A stretch of DNA of 64,000 nucleotides from Bacteroidota bacterium (GCA_018692315.1 JABHKC010000149.1:20163-84162), one strand, 5' to 3'. Shown: positions 51,940 through 63,549, counted from the first letter of the stretch. The notes: generated by a model not told the origin, from the letters alone. Program-made: numbers and translations.

Positions 51940-52154
51940 TTTTCAAATTTAATTACTAACAAAAATAATCAAAATATATTGATTATGTTTTGTATTTATT
52001 AGATAATTTCAAATTTTTTTCAATACAATTTATAAGTTTTAAGAATAATTCATGAATTATTCAGTCCTCCAAAAAACGGATTTTTTCCTATTATAAAAAT
52101 GCAAACTCAACTGCCTCGTAATCTGCGAATTTGATGTTCTATATATAAGGTAGG

Positions 52155-54749
52155 TTAAATATTTGATTTGTCTTTTATACTAAATTTCAATGAAAATTCT
52201 GTTCCAAATGTTTCTTTACTTTCAAAAGCTATTTCTGCATTATGCTCGTCCATTATTCCTTTGCAAATAGAAAGCCCCAGCCCGGTACCTTTATTTATTG
52301 TTTTAGTTGTGAAAAACGCATCAAATATTTTGTATTTGTTGTCAGGAGAAATTCCGGCACCATTATCAATAATTTTGACAAAAAGGAAGTCTTTCTTTGT
52401 ATATATATGAACTGTAATATTCTTATTTTCAGCAGATTCTAATGCGTCGGCAGCATTACTTATTAGGTTTAATAGAACCTGCTGAATCTGATTTGCACAG
52501 ATATATATGTTTGGAATGTTTGGTTCATAAATGCGTTTAATATTGATATTGTTTTTTGTGATTTTATAGTTTAGAAGTCGCAAAGCTTTTTCAATAATAG
52601 TAGTAATATCAATATATCTGAAACTCTTTTTTTCAGTGTCTTCTTGTCGTGTATAAGTCAAAAGATTTGAAACTATTTCTACACACCTTTTTGCTTCGGT
52701 TTTTATATCTGTTGCCACACTGTAAACCTTATGATCTTCCGGTATGTGTTTAATACAATAGTCAGAAAAATTTAAAATACCCATCATTGGATTATTTAAT
52801 TCATGAGCAATACCGGCAGCTAAAGTGCCAATTGCACCTGCTTTCTCTGACTGAATTAGCTGGTTAGTTTTTTTTCGAAGCTGTTCTTCAGCATTTTTAC
52901 GTGTCTCGATTTCTTGTTTAAGTTGTTGGTTGTATTCTCTTAATTCTTCTTCATTCACTTGCAATTGTTCTTCGTTAGATATAAGTTCTTCATTGAGTGA
53001 ACTTAGCTCTTGCTCAACTTTTTTGATTTCAGTGATATCTGTGGATATATTTCCAATAGCAAAAATCTCTCCTCTATCATTATACAAAGGAAATTTGTTT
53101 GACAAATATATATGATAGTTGTCATTATAATCTAAGTTTTCTTCAAGTTTAATTGGTTTATTCTGTGAAATTATTTGTTGTTCTGTTGAATAATATTTTT
53201 TAGCAGCTTCTTCAGGGAAAATATCAAAAACTGTTTTACCTACAATTGATTCTTTGTTTGTTTTAAATAGTTTTTCAAATTGATTGTTTATAAGAATGTA
53301 TTTGCCTTGAATATCTTTTATATATATAATAGAATCGGTGTTGTTTGCCATTGCCAATATCTGTAACTCGGTTTGTTTAGCCTTCTTGTTTGCGAATATT
53401 TTCTCTGTAACATCAATTATTGTTCCTTGAAAGTGCGTGATTTCATTCTTAACATTTCTTATAATTTCCGTTCTGTTGTCAATCCATTTAGTAACATTGT
53501 TTTTTGTAATAATACGATATGGTTGGTGAGCAAATTTATTGATAAAAGACTTTCTGCTATTTTCTTCAATCTCTTTGCCTACTATATGCAAATCATCTTC
53601 ATGCACTATTTGGGAATATGAAATTTCTCCTGACATGAACTCATCTTTCGAATATCCAAAAATTTCGTTTACATTAGCCGACACATACTCAACCGGCCAA
53701 CCTTCTTTATTTTGTAGCAAAAACGCGACTACTTGCCCATTGTTAATGATGTTTATTGTTTTCATTAACTCATCTGTTTGTTCATTCAATTTTAGATTTG
53801 TTTCATATAATTGATCTTCGTTGGCTTTTAGTTCTTCGTTATTAACTTGTAATTCTGCAGTGCGTTCATATATGATTTCTTCAAGATTTTTATTAAGTTC
53901 TTTCAATTTTTCCTGAGCTATTTTTTTTTCTTGAACTTCAATCTTCACTGCTTGCATTTCTGCTAAACCTTTTAAGGCAATTCCTAGCACAGGCATACAA
54001 TAACTTAAGATATTTGCCCAATGAGCTATGTCGAAATATACATCGAAAAGTTGTTTTGAGAAAGACATGTACATCTGCCCGCCAAAATTTAGTAAAATAC
54101 TGGCAAAAAGCATACTTGTAAAGACATCGTTTTGTTTTTTCATTTTCCGAAATATCACAACAGCTGCAACTAAGAATAGTACAGCTGAAAACAAATCAAT
54201 GGGTCGCGAGATTACATTCTCAGGAAAAATGAATTGCGGAAGGTTAATCGAAAATGCAAAAGCCGTCAGACCGCCTCCAAGAAACAGAGCAGAAATTGAA
54301 TAGAAAAAGGCAATTTTATTAAGATCGTGTTTTTTGGGATAATATTTTTCAAACAGTGGAGCTACAATAATTATTAATGCAAGTGAAATCCTCCCTGCCA
54401 CATAAGTTGCCGGTACAAAGGAAGTAAGGTCGATATCTGTATTCGTAAATAGTCTTTTGAAGCTGAGAATTCCGTGTATCAAATCTTCGCTACCACATAT
54501 AAAAAAACCTAATCCGATGAGTAAATAAAATCTTTCTCGTGAACCAAAGAAGAATATTATAGCAATATAGGCAACAATGAGTGCTATAAATGAACTGGAA
54601 ATTTCGATACAAGAATGAAAGTCGCTTGAACTAACCCATGACGATTCTATTGCTACAGGCATTATTATTAGAAAGAAAGCAACAATCATTAAATATAAAT
54701 TAATGAAATTTTTACCACCGATGTTTTGTCCTGAGATTTCTTTGCTCAT
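52155..54749 (-). CDS. Membrane histidine kinase with MASE3-like sensor and two PAS domains
   Basis: An 864-residue kinase. Residues about 15-270 contain eight or so membrane helices resembling MASE3-type integral membrane sensors (LIGLGFFICGSEDLIHGILS, MPVLGIALKGLAE). A coiled coil leads to two PAS domains (about 330-450: YVSANVNEIFGYSKDEF ... FQGTIIDVTEK; about 460-580: YIKDIQGKYILINNQFEKLF ... IGNISTDITEIKK). A second long coiled coil (EELREYNQQLKQEIETRK) precedes HisKA with His649 in AAGIAHELNNPMMGIL, and HATPase has NLISNAADALESAE, DNGAGIS and GTGLGLS. No receiver is fused; the lone receiver gene lies 215 bp downstream. The ligand is unknown. Confidence 0.9.
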   Translation of the reverse strand: MSKEISGQNIGGKNFINLYLMIVAFFLIIMPVAIESSWVSSSDFHSCIEISSSFIALIVAYIAIIFFFGSRERFYLLIGLGFFICGSEDLIHGILSFKRLFTNTDIDLTSFVPATYVAGRISLALIIIVAPLFEKYYPKKHDLNKIAFFYSISALFLGGGLTAFAFSINLPQFIFPENVISRPIDLFSAVLFLVAAVVIFRKMKKQNDVFTSMLFASILLNFGGQMYMSFSKQLFDVYFDIAHWANILSYCMPVLGIALKGLAEMQAVKIEVQEKKIAQEKLKELNKNLEEIIYERTAELQVNNEELKANEDQLYETNLKLNEQTDELMKTINIINNGQVVAFLLQNKEGWPVEYVSANVNEIFGYSKDEFMSGEISYSQIVHEDDLHIVGKEIEENSRKSFINKFAHQPYRIITKNNVTKWIDNRTEIIRNVKNEITHFQGTIIDVTEKIFANKKAKQTELQILAMANNTDSIIYIKDIQGKYILINNQFEKLFKTNKESIVGKTVFDIFPEEAAKKYYSTEQQIISQNKPIKLEENLDYNDNYHIYLSNKFPLYNDRGEIFAIGNISTDITEIKKVEQELSSLNEELISNEEQLQVNEEELREYNQQLKQEIETRKNAEEQLRKKTNQLIQSEKAGAIGTLAAGIAHELNNPMMGILNFSDYCIKHIPEDHKVYSVATDIKTEAKRCVEIVSNLLTYTRQEDTEKKSFRYIDITTIIEKALRLLNYKITKNNINIKRIYEPNIPNIYICANQIQQVLLNLISNAADALESAENKNITVHIYTKKDFLFVKIIDNGAGISPDNKYKIFDAFFTTKTINKGTGLGLSICKGIMDEHNAEIAFESKETFGTEFSLKFSIKDKSNI

Positions 54750-54858
54750 AGAATAAGTTTTTATTTTTATATAATGAAAAAGAAGTTAATTACTTAAATT
54801 ATTTTTTTAATGATTTTTCATAGTTGTTAACAAATTTGAAATTAATATTGCCAAAAAA

Positions 54859-55950
54859 CTAAGTATAAATTCCAAAGAAAAATGCTGCTATAGCTATAAT
54901 AAATACAAATATTAAACCAAATATAACAATAATCTTTGTTGTATCTTTCAGTGGCCCGACTAAAGAATCCAGACTCCTGTAATTAACTATAAACCATGAC
55001 TCTCCACTATTTCCCTTTTTGTGATCAGCTGATTCAAACGAACCTCCAAAAATATAGTTTTTAGAGTTGTTTGATGTTATCAAAATTTTCGATTTTCCAA
55101 TCACCCAATAATTTGTTGAATCGTAAAATAAAAATGAATTATTTTCTGAAGATTTCAGTTTTTTATATAATAAATCTGGTATTCGTGTGCTCAGTGGTTC
55201 TTCTCCTTTTGAATATATTACATCACCTTCACTTCTTATTAATTTATTTTGGCCAAAATCATTTAGCAATGAACTTTCTAACATATCGCTTATTGCACCC
55301 AAAATATTTAAATTAACTTTTAAAATTCCAATTATTTCATGATTTTCTTTTATGGGAATTACCAGACCTAAGACATAACCATCTACACTTTCGTCATATC
55401 CGCGGTCGTCAATAAAAATTGCTCCATTTCCTTCATTATAAGAACCCTTCCACCAATATTTATGTGAGTGAACAAATGTTGAAAGTTTTGCAGTTGATGC
55501 CACTACTGAACCATATTTGTTTGTTAAAAAAATCTCGCCGTACTCACCTTTTAGGTTTTCTTGTTGCAGATTAAAAAAATGAGAGATTTCGTTATTGGTA
55601 TATTCAAGAATGAATGCGTCATTTGGATCTTTGGTGGTTTTCCATTTTTTGTTTAATTCGTTAAAAAGCTCACTTCTATCAATATCTGATAAATTATGAA
55701 ATTTTCTATTACTTTCTTTCAATGCTTTTTTCAGTATAGGGGCAACAGCTAAAGTTTTATTTGTTTTTATCTTTTCTAATAGTCGGTCCTCAACATTATG
55801 CGACATTTCATCGACAATTATTTGCGTATATTTTATTTCGTGTTTCAGAGTGTTATTGTAGTTATATTTATATACAAAATACCATCCTATAACCAACATT
55901 ATAGTTCCTATGACTAAAATCCTAAGTCCAAGTTTAATTTCTTTTTTCAT
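54859..55950 (-). CDS. Extracellular (Cache-like) sensor protein without output domain
   Basis: A 363-residue protein with an N-terminal helix (LRILVIGTIMLVIGWYFVY, about 10-28), a periplasmic region of about 300 residues typical of double-Cache sensors (TNKYGSVVASTAKLSTF, SVDGYVLGLVIPIKENHEII, GDVIYSKGEEPL), and a C-terminal helix (IIVIFGLIFVFIIAIAAFFF, about 340-359) ending with GIYT. There is no HAMP, kinase, methyl-accepting or cyclase domain. I checked the 100 bases after the stop and see no frameshifted continuation. It therefore looks like a stand-alone sensor, perhaps working with the downstream MASE3-like kinase (109 bp away), or a truncated receptor. Confidence 0.75.
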   Translation of the reverse strand: MKKEIKLGLRILVIGTIMLVIGWYFVYKYNYNNTLKHEIKYTQIIVDEMSHNVEDRLLEKIKTNKTLAVAPILKKALKESNRKFHNLSDIDRSELFNELNKKWKTTKDPNDAFILEYTNNEISHFFNLQQENLKGEYGEIFLTNKYGSVVASTAKLSTFVHSHKYWWKGSYNEGNGAIFIDDRGYDESVDGYVLGLVIPIKENHEIIGILKVNLNILGAISDMLESSLLNDFGQNKLIRSEGDVIYSKGEEPLSTRIPDLLYKKLKSSENNSFLFYDSTNYWVIGKSKILITSNNSKNYIFGGSFESADHKKGNSGESWFIVNYRSLDSLVGPLKDTTKIIVIFGLIFVFIIAIAAFFFGIYT

Positions 55951-56203
55951 GACATCTAAAGTTTTAATTTATAATAAGATTTTTATGTTGATTGTGCTAA
56001 TTATTGCATATCTCGAACAAGCTTTTGAAGTAAACTATAAACCTTGTTTCTCATTTATCAAATTTTCTTTTAATAAATACCTCACCAAATATACATATAA
56101 ATTTTAACAAATCAAGCACAAAATTTTAGCATCTGAATTAATATGTTTACTTTTCAAAAATGGGATTTATCTATTCAAATCTTCAAGACATATTTGTACT
56201 GAG

Positions 56204-56695
56204 TTAGTTAAATTTATAAAGTAATTTTTCGTGTAAACTTCCGATTGAATAGTAAAGTTCTGCTTTTTCAACAATTAATGTTGCAGTTCTTCTTTCATAA
56301 CCGCCAACAGATTTTGCCGTAATTTTCAGTTTTCTTTTTTCTAAAATATCTATAATATTATTAATATTATTTTGGGCAATTTTGTCATTTTTCCTTCTTA
56401 GAACATTTGCTCCACCTACAAGACAAATTTCAAGGTTTTCGGTATTGCTGCCATGTTCATGCAACAATTCAATTAGAGTATCGATAGCATCAACTGCGTA
56501 TCTGGTTTTCGGCAATTTTGTGTTATCAGGAGATTTTCCAGCAAGCATTACATGTGCCATTCCAGCAATTTGGCATTTAGGATCGTAAGCTGCTATTATC
56601 ACACATGATCCTATTGCACTTGATTTTAATATTTCATCTATTGTGCCAATTTTTACCTCACCAGTGAGGGCATAAATAATTTTTTCTTCAATCAT
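56204..56695 (-). CDS. cheD: Chemoreceptor glutamine deamidase CheD
   Basis: A 163-residue CheD. The family deamidates specific glutamines of chemoreceptors and in some bacteria also binds CheC. The catalytic cysteine and histidine are in SSAIGSCVIIAAYD and MAHVMLAGKS, and the block GGANVLRRKNDKIAQNN is the CheD substrate-side motif. The end SVGGYERRTATLIVE is also family-like. No cheA, cheB, cheR, chemoreceptor or flagellar gene is in the window, so it is an orphan here. It lies upstream of the Cache-like sensor gene on the same strand (253-bp gap). Confidence 0.88.
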   Translation of the reverse strand: MIEEKIIYALTGEVKIGTIDEILKSSAIGSCVIIAAYDPKCQIAGMAHVMLAGKSPDNTKLPKTRYAVDAIDTLIELLHEHGSNTENLEICLVGGANVLRRKNDKIAQNNINNIIDILEKRKLKITAKSVGGYERRTATLIVEKAELYYSIGSLHEKLLYKFN

Positions 56696-56790
56696 GTTTT
56701 AGGTTCATTGTTATTTGTAAAATTCAAATGCTCGTCAAATATTCTCTTCAAAACAATTGTTTTACATAAAAACCAAAATATTTGAAACTA

Positions 56791-56822
56791 AAAAAGGCTC
56801 AACATTTTTGTTGAGCCTTTTT
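56791..56822 (-). terminator. Terminator after gdhA
   Basis: A 14-bp perfect stem (AAAAAGGCTCAACA 56791-56804 with 56809-56822) and a T run on the minus strand. It ends gdhA and separates it from cheD. Confidence 0.8.
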
Positions 56823-56845
56823 ATTATATAGTTAGATAGACTGAA

Positions 56846-58258
<1,413 letters not shown>

Positions 58259-58346
58259 CTATGTTTTTTCTCATATTTTTTTCGATTTTATTTTTTTGAA
58301 AAAAATAAGTTTTTTGGGTTTAAATTTATGAATCTACAATGAAAAA

Positions 58347-61172
58347 CTATTTGTCATTAACATCAAGAATTTTATTCTGTAAATATCTGCCGGTATAAGA
58401 ATTTTTGCACTTTACTATTTCTTCTGGAGTGCCTTCAAAAACAATATAGCCACCTTTGTCGCCACCTTCTTTTCCAAGATCAATAATCCAGTCTGCCGAT
58501 TTTATTATTTCAATATTATGTTCAATTATTAAAACTGTATTTCCTTTCACTATAAGAGCTTTGAAGGCATCGAGTAGTCTGTTAATATCGTGAAAATGTA
58601 AACCGGTAGTGGGTTCGTCAAAAATAAACAGTTTATTCTGGTCGGCATTTTCTTTTCCTAAAAATGTAGCAAGCTTGATTCTTTGACTTTCGCCGCCACT
58701 TAGGGTGCTCGATGCCTGTCCTAATTTTAGATATGCCAAACCAACTTCTTTTAGTGGCATTAGTCTGTTAACAATTTTTTTCTCAAGACTTTCTTTTTTT
58801 TGATCGAAAAAATCTATTGCCTGATTGACTGTTAGTTCTAAAATGTTATAAATATTTTTACCACGATATTTTATTTCCAGGATAGTTTCTTTGAAGCGTT
58901 TTCCATGGCACGATTCGCAAATCAAATGAACGTCTGCCATAAATTGCATTTCAACTTTTATTATACCTTCTCCTTGACACTCATCGCATCTGCCGCCATC
59001 TATATTGAACGAAAAATGTGATGGTTTATATCCATGATGTTTTGCAAGGGGCTGATTTGCATAGAGTTTCCTTATTTCGTCGTAAGTTTTTGAATATGTT
59101 ACAGGATTCGATCTTGAGGACTTTCCAATCGGATTTTGATCGATAAATTCAACATCGTCAATAAGTTTGGTGTCGCCGGAAATTTCATCGAAGGAGCCAG
59201 CTCGCTCAGAGTATCCTTCAAGAATCTTACGTAAAGTTGGAAATAGAATTTTACTAACTAATGAAGATTTTCCAGAACCACTTACACCAGTAACAACCGT
59301 TAATATATTTAATGGAAATTTCACATCAATATTTTTTAAATTGTTCTCGCAAGCTCCTTTTATTTCAATAAAATTTCGCCATTTTCTTCTTATGTCAGGA
59401 GTCTGAATTTTTTCCTTTCCTGAAAGATATTTGCCGGTAAGACTTCTTTTTGCCTTCAAAATGTCAATATGGTTTCCTTGAAAAATAATTTCTCCTCCAT
59501 TTATTCCGGCTAAAGGACCAACATCGATTATTTCATCGGCAGCATTTATTATTTCTTCGTCGTGCTCTACTACAATTACTGTGTTGCCAATTTGTTTTAG
59601 TTTTTTTAAAACTCCTATTAATAGATTTGTATCGCGAGAGTGCAAACCTATACTCGGTTCGTCTAATATATATAATGATCCGACCAGGCTGCTTCCGAGC
59701 GAAGTTGCCAAATTTATTCGCTGCGATTCTCCTCCTGAGAGTGTTGAAGAAAGGCGATTCAAACTAAGATAGTTTAAGCCAACATTCATTAAAAAATCTA
59801 TTCGACTATTTATTTCAATCAAAAGGCGTTTAGAAATTCTATGTTCGTGTTCGTTCAGACTTATTTTTTTGAAAAAAAGCTGTAAGTTCTCAATCGACAT
59901 AGTTACCAATTCTGAAATAGTTTTATCGCCAAATTTAACATAGCTTGCATCTTTTCTCAGTCTGCCTCCATTGCACTCCGGACAAGTTGTTTTCCCTTTA
60001 TACCTTGAAAGCATCACACGATATTGAATTTTATAATTTTCGCGTTCGAGCATTTCGAAAAAATTGTTTAAACCTTCGAAATGTTTGTTACCTGTCCATA
60101 TTAGCTTTTTTTGTTTTGGAGTAAGATCTTTAAAAGGTTTATGTATAGGGAAATTTGATTCTGAAGAAAAAAATATAACTTGTTCTTTCCATAATTTCAT
60201 TTTTTCGCCCTTCCAACATGCGACCGCATCTTCGTAAATTGAAAGATTTTTATTTGGAATTACAAGGTCTTCATCTATACCTATTACTTTTCCGAAACCT
60301 TCACATTTTGGGCAAGCACCATAAGGATTGTTGAAAGAAAACATATGAACTGTGGGCTCATCGAATTTCATTCCGTCTGCTTCAAATCTATTCGAGAATT
60401 TTTTGATGGCTTCATTTTCATCTTCAATAGTTTTGACAATGCATTCTCCTTTTCCTTCATAGAATGCTGTTTGGACAGAATCAGCTAATCTGGCTATTAA
60501 ATCTTCGCTATTGTCAACTGAAATTCTGTCAATAACAATATTGAAAGTTGTTGTGTCTTTTTGTAAGTCAGTATCGAACAAGATATCGTCTATTCGCCAA
60601 ATTTTATTGTTGATTTCTAATCGAGAAAATCCTTGTTGTTGCAATAGCTTTGCTTTGTCGGCAATCGAATTATTGTTTTCGGAAGAATATGGAGTAAGAA
60701 TAACAACTTTTTTCCCAACACCCAATGACATAATGTAATCTACTACATTTGTAACAGTATGCCTTTTCACTTTTGTATTTGAAATTGGAGAAATTGTTCT
60801 GCCAATTCTTGCATATAGAAGTTTTATGTAATCGTAAATTTCGGTTGAAGTTCCAACTGTAGAACGTGAGTTTTTAGTAATAGATTTTTGTTCAATTGCA
60901 ATTGCCGGAGGAATTCCTTTTATAAAATCAACTTCCGGTTTATTTAGTTTTCCAAGAAATTGTCTCGCATAAGACGATAAACTTTCCACATAGCGTCTTT
61001 GTCCTTCAGCATATAAAGTGTCGAAAGCCAATGATGATTTTCCGGAACCTGAAAGTCCTGTTATTACAATCAATTTATTTCTTGGGATAGAAAGGTCGAT
61101 ATTCTTTAAATTATGAACTTTTGCACCTTTTATTATAATGTGTTCTGAATTTGTATTTTTATTTTTTTGCAT
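58347..61172 (-). CDS. uvrA: UvrABC excinuclease subunit A
   Basis: A 941-residue UvrA, the damage-recognition ATPase of nucleotide excision repair. Both ABC cassettes are present: first Walker [10 protein letters not shown] with the signature [19 protein letters not shown], and second Walker [10 protein letters not shown] with [18 protein letters not shown]. Zinc-binding cysteines are visible in [20 protein letters not shown] and [17 protein letters not shown]. The start of the protein ([16 protein letters not shown]) is canonical. A TAnnTTTG box on the minus strand (61236-61243, TATTTTTG) lies 63 bp before the start. No uvrB nearby. Confidence 0.97.
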   Translation of the reverse strand: MQKNKNTNSEHIIIKGAKVHNLKNIDLSIPRNKLIVITGLSGSGKSSLAFDTLYAEGQRRYVESLSSYARQFLGKLNKPEVDFIKGIPPAIAIEQKSITKNSRSTVGTSTEIYDYIKLLYARIGRTISPISNTKVKRHTVTNVVDYIMSLGVGKKVVILTPYSSENNNSIADKAKLLQQQGFSRLEINNKIWRIDDILFDTDLQKDTTTFNIVIDRISVDNSEDLIARLADSVQTAFYEGKGECIVKTIEDENEAIKKFSNRFEADGMKFDEPTVHMFSFNNPYGACPKCEGFGKVIGIDEDLVIPNKNLSIYEDAVACWKGEKMKLWKEQVIFFSSESNFPIHKPFKDLTPKQKKLIWTGNKHFEGLNNFFEMLERENYKIQYRVMLSRYKGKTTCPECNGGRLRKDASYVKFGDKTISELVTMSIENLQLFFKKISLNEHEHRISKRLLIEINSRIDFLMNVGLNYLSLNRLSSTLSGGESQRINLATSLGSSLVGSLYILDEPSIGLHSRDTNLLIGVLKKLKQIGNTVIVVEHDEEIINAADEIIDVGPLAGINGGEIIFQGNHIDILKAKRSLTGKYLSGKEKIQTPDIRRKWRNFIEIKGACENNLKNIDVKFPLNILTVVTGVSGSGKSSLVSKILFPTLRKILEGYSERAGSFDEISGDTKLIDDVEFIDQNPIGKSSRSNPVTYSKTYDEIRKLYANQPLAKHHGYKPSHFSFNIDGGRCDECQGEGIIKVEMQFMADVHLICESCHGKRFKETILEIKYRGKNIYNILELTVNQAIDFFDQKKESLEKKIVNRLMPLKEVGLAYLKLGQASSTLSGGESQRIKLATFLGKENADQNKLFIFDEPTTGLHFHDINRLLDAFKALIVKGNTVLIIEHNIEIIKSADWIIDLGKEGGDKGGYIVFEGTPEEIVKCKNSYTGRYLQNKILDVNDK

Positions 61173-61390
61173 GAATTCCTTATCCCTTATATTTCAATAA
61201 CTTAATCAATTTGAAAATTTAATATTTCAATTTTTCAAAAATATGAAAATAATTTTTCTGAATTTATTAAAAATAATTTTGATATTTAAATAAAAAGTGT
61301 TTTCTTGCGTTGTTGAAATTAATGAACTTTTAAACTTTAATGGAGGATTGCTTATAGAATAATTTTACCTGTATTTACTAAATAAAAATA

Positions 61391-61395
61391 GGAGG
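61391..61395 (+). promoter_or_regulatory. Shine-Dalgarno sequence of the sigma factor gene
   Basis: GGAGG at 61391-61395, 5 bp before the ATG, is a near-perfect ribosome binding site. This is unusual in a genome where most genes here have only A-rich leaders. It fixes the start at 61401. Confidence 0.6.
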
Positions 61396-61400
61396 TAATT

Positions 61401-61991
61401 ATGTCAGAGAATAAAATGTCTGATTTTGAACTTGTAAGCAAGTTTATCGAAGGAAAGCAATCTTGTATTGAAACATTAATTAAACGGCACAAAAACCGAG
61501 TTTACACTTACATTCTTCTTCTTGTTAAAAATCAAGAACTTGCGGAAGATATTTTTCAAGACACTTTTATCAAAGTTATTAAATCATTGCGCAATGGGAA
61601 ATATACTGATAAAGGGAAATTTGTGTCGTGGGTAGTAAGAATAGCACACAATTTAGTTATTGATCATTTCAGAAAAGAAAAGCATTTGAACACATACTCA
61701 AATGATGGAAATGAGATTGATCTTTTTAATTCACCTAAATTTTCTGAGAGGAACATTGAAGAAACCCTTATAAAAGAGCAGATTACTCAGGATGTGAGAA
61801 ATTTAATTGAAGAGCTACCTCATGATCAGAAGCAAGTAATAATGCTTAGACATTATGCAGGATTAAGTTTCAAAGAAATTGCTGATCATACTGATGTAAG
61901 CATAAATACAGCACTTGGCAGAATGCGCTATGCACTTATCAATATGCGAAAACTTATTGAAGCAAAAAAGCTTAATTTAACCCAAATGTAA
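61401..61991 (+). CDS. ECF RNA polymerase sigma factor
   Basis: A 196-residue ECF sigma factor. Region 2 is RHKNRVYTYILLLVKNQELA, EDIFQDTFIKVIKSL and FVSWVVRIAHNLVIDHFRKE. Region 4 is IEELPHDQKQVIMLRHYAGL, then SFKEIADHTDVSINTALGRM. It is the sigma-E type common in Bacteroidota. No anti-sigma factor with a membrane helix follows; instead a 64-residue soluble protein is encoded 208 bp downstream. A hairpin (62004-62041) follows the stop. Target genes cannot be told. Confidence 0.93.
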   Translation: MSENKMSDFELVSKFIEGKQSCIETLIKRHKNRVYTYILLLVKNQELAEDIFQDTFIKVIKSLRNGKYTDKGKFVSWVVRIAHNLVIDHFRKEKHLNTYSNDGNEIDLFNSPKFSERNIEETLIKEQITQDVRNLIEELPHDQKQVIMLRHYAGLSFKEIADHTDVSINTALGRMRYALINMRKLIEAKKLNLTQM

Positions 61992-62003
61992 ACAGGATTT
62001 TGA

Positions 62004-62041
62004 GAAAATGCCAATAAATTGGTATGTGTTTGGCATTTTCT
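62004..62041 (+). terminator. Hairpin after the sigma factor gene
   Basis: GAAAATGCCA (62004-62013) pairs with TGGCATTTTC (62031-62040). Only a short T-rich tail follows, so termination may be partial, letting some transcript reach the next gene. Confidence 0.5.
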
Positions 62042-62199
62042 TAGAAATAGGATATTTAAGAATTTCCTAGAAAACCTAAGATACAGTTGCATCAAAATGT
62101 TAATTTGTATGTTTTTTATTAGAACATTACATAATAAATAATAATAAAATTTTTATTGCGTTTTTAAAGTTGATATTTAACTTGAAATTTTGAAAGCCT

Positions 62200-62394
62200 A
62201 TGAATAAAAATTTTACTTTACTTTATGTAATTAACGAATTTGAAAAAAATGCAAGCTTTCTTGCCGATACAGGAACACTTTTTTCTATTGATGACAACGA
62301 ATATGAAGATGTCATAGAATTTTTGAATAAAAGTAAATGTGAACCTCGACAAGAGGTCATCGACAAAATATTTGATTATTTAGAATCAAATTAA
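62200..62394 (+). CDS. Small acidic protein downstream of the sigma factor
   Basis: A 64-residue soluble acidic protein (FTLLYVINEFEKNASFLADT, DNEYEDVIEFLNKSKCEP, VIDKIFDYLESN). Short proteins with a C-terminal 'PxxEVIDxIxxY' segment commonly follow ECF sigma genes in Bacteroidota; their role is unknown to me, and a regulatory role toward the sigma factor is only an inference. It has no membrane segment, so it is not a classic anti-sigma. It is separated from the sigma gene by 208 bp with a hairpin, and ends in a strong terminator. Confidence 0.7.
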   Translation: MNKNFTLLYVINEFEKNASFLADTGTLFSIDDNEYEDVIEFLNKSKCEPRQEVIDKIFDYLESN

Positions 62395-62396
62395 AT

Positions 62397-62430
62397 AAAA
62401 AAGTTGTTAGAAATTCTAACAACTTTTTTT
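62397..62430. terminator. Terminator between the small acidic protein gene and gldF
   Basis: A long AT-rich stem (AAGTTGTTAGAA with TTCTAACAACTT) flanked by an A run and a T run. It can serve both convergent genes. Confidence 0.8.
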
Positions 62431-62445
62431 ATTTGATATATTTCT

Positions 62446-63177
62446 TTACCATTTTCGGCTTTCCAAAACTATTTTTGTTACAGAAGTAAATATGGCTACT
62501 GCACTAACAAAATATATAATATCTCTTAAATCTATCACCCCTCGGCTCATTGAGCGATAGTGTTCGTTTATTCCCAGATTTAGAATGAAATGGTCTATGC
62601 TTTTTACGAATTCAAGATTAGAAATCGACTCAAATCCAATATATATAAAAAACGAAATTAGTATAGCTACAATAAACGAAACTATCTGATTCTCAGTAAT
62701 GGAAGAAGCAAACAAACCAATTGAAACATAAATAGCTGCCAGAAAAAACAAACCAATATATGAACCCCAAGTGGCACCAATATCAATATTTCCAACAGGC
62801 GAACCTAGAAGATAAACTGTTAGAAAGTATATGAGCGAAGGCAGCAGGGAAAACAGAACTAAAGTCAAGCCCGCAAAATATTTTGCCAATATAATTTGGA
62901 TGTCAGATAAAGGTTGAGTAAGCAAAATCTCTATTGTTCCGCTTCGTTTTTCTTCAGCAAAAAGCCGCATTGTTACTGCCGGAACTAAAAACATAAAAAT
63001 CCAGGGAGAAATAATAAACAGCGTGTCGATATTTGCATAGCCTCCATCAAGAACATTAAATTCTCCCGGGAATATCCATAAAAACAAGCTATTAGCTAAC
63101 AAAAAAACGATTATAACAATATATCCAGTAAGGGAACTGAAAAATGTCCGTATTTCTTTTTTATATAAAGTAAACAT
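62446..63177 (-). CDS. gldF: Gliding-type ABC transporter permease GldF
   Basis: A 243-residue integral membrane protein with six helices, matching GldF, the permease of the GldA-GldF-GldG ABC transporter needed for gliding in Flavobacterium. Signature segments are LYKKEIRTFFSSLTGYIVII, SPWIFMFLVPAVTMRLFAEE, KRSGTIEILLTQPLSDIQI and the end MSRGVIDLRDIIYFVSAVAI. The related NosY/ABC-2 transporters share the fold, so the name rests on overall similarity. In Flavobacterium gldG follows gldF directly. Here the downstream neighbour is a convergent gene, so gldF stands alone. Confidence 0.88.
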   Translation of the reverse strand: MFTLYKKEIRTFFSSLTGYIVIIVFLLANSLFLWIFPGEFNVLDGGYANIDTLFIISPWIFMFLVPAVTMRLFAEEKRSGTIEILLTQPLSDIQIILAKYFAGLTLVLFSLLPSLIYFLTVYLLGSPVGNIDIGATWGSYIGLFFLAAIYVSIGLFASSITENQIVSFIVAILISFFIYIGFESISNLEFVKSIDHFILNLGINEHYRSMSRGVIDLRDIIYFVSAVAIFTSVTKIVLESRKW

Positions 63178-63258
63178 ATGCTAAATTTTACAAGCTGCAA
63201 AATTAAACAAATTTGGTATTACTGCAATTATTCAAATATTATTTCTTTTACGCAAAAG

Positions 63259-63549
63259 TTACCTTATTCTTATTTCTCCGGAAATTTCATAAAATTCATT
63301 GTTTATGTAGTTTTGTTTTTCAACTGAGCATTCAATGTTTTCTTCAAAAAAAAGAAAGACTTGCTGCTATTATATTCTTTGCATCCTGAAAATGTGTGAA
63401 TAAATATGGTTTATAGAATCGCTTACAAAAAATATAACTCCGTCTTCGTAATCAATTAAACCAACTTGTTAAAATAAATTTGTAATCTCATGATAATGTG
63501 GATGTAGGACATTAGATGTTTTTATTTCGGGTACTACGGTTTTTTTCAT
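63259..63549 (-). pseudogene. Broken small hypothetical gene
   Basis: From the ATG at 63549 the frame reads MKKTVVPEIKTSNVLHPHYH, then EITNLF, a TAA stop, and continues as QVGLIDYEDGVIFFVSDSIN ... HIFRMQRI. Two further stops (TAA, TAG) are followed by FFEENIECSVEKQNYINNEF, ending at 63259. The three parts are in one frame and read as one protein interrupted by three stops (or by indels: the alternative frame gives IAASLSFF between them). I do not know the family. I see no other gene in 63178-63960. Confidence 0.5.
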
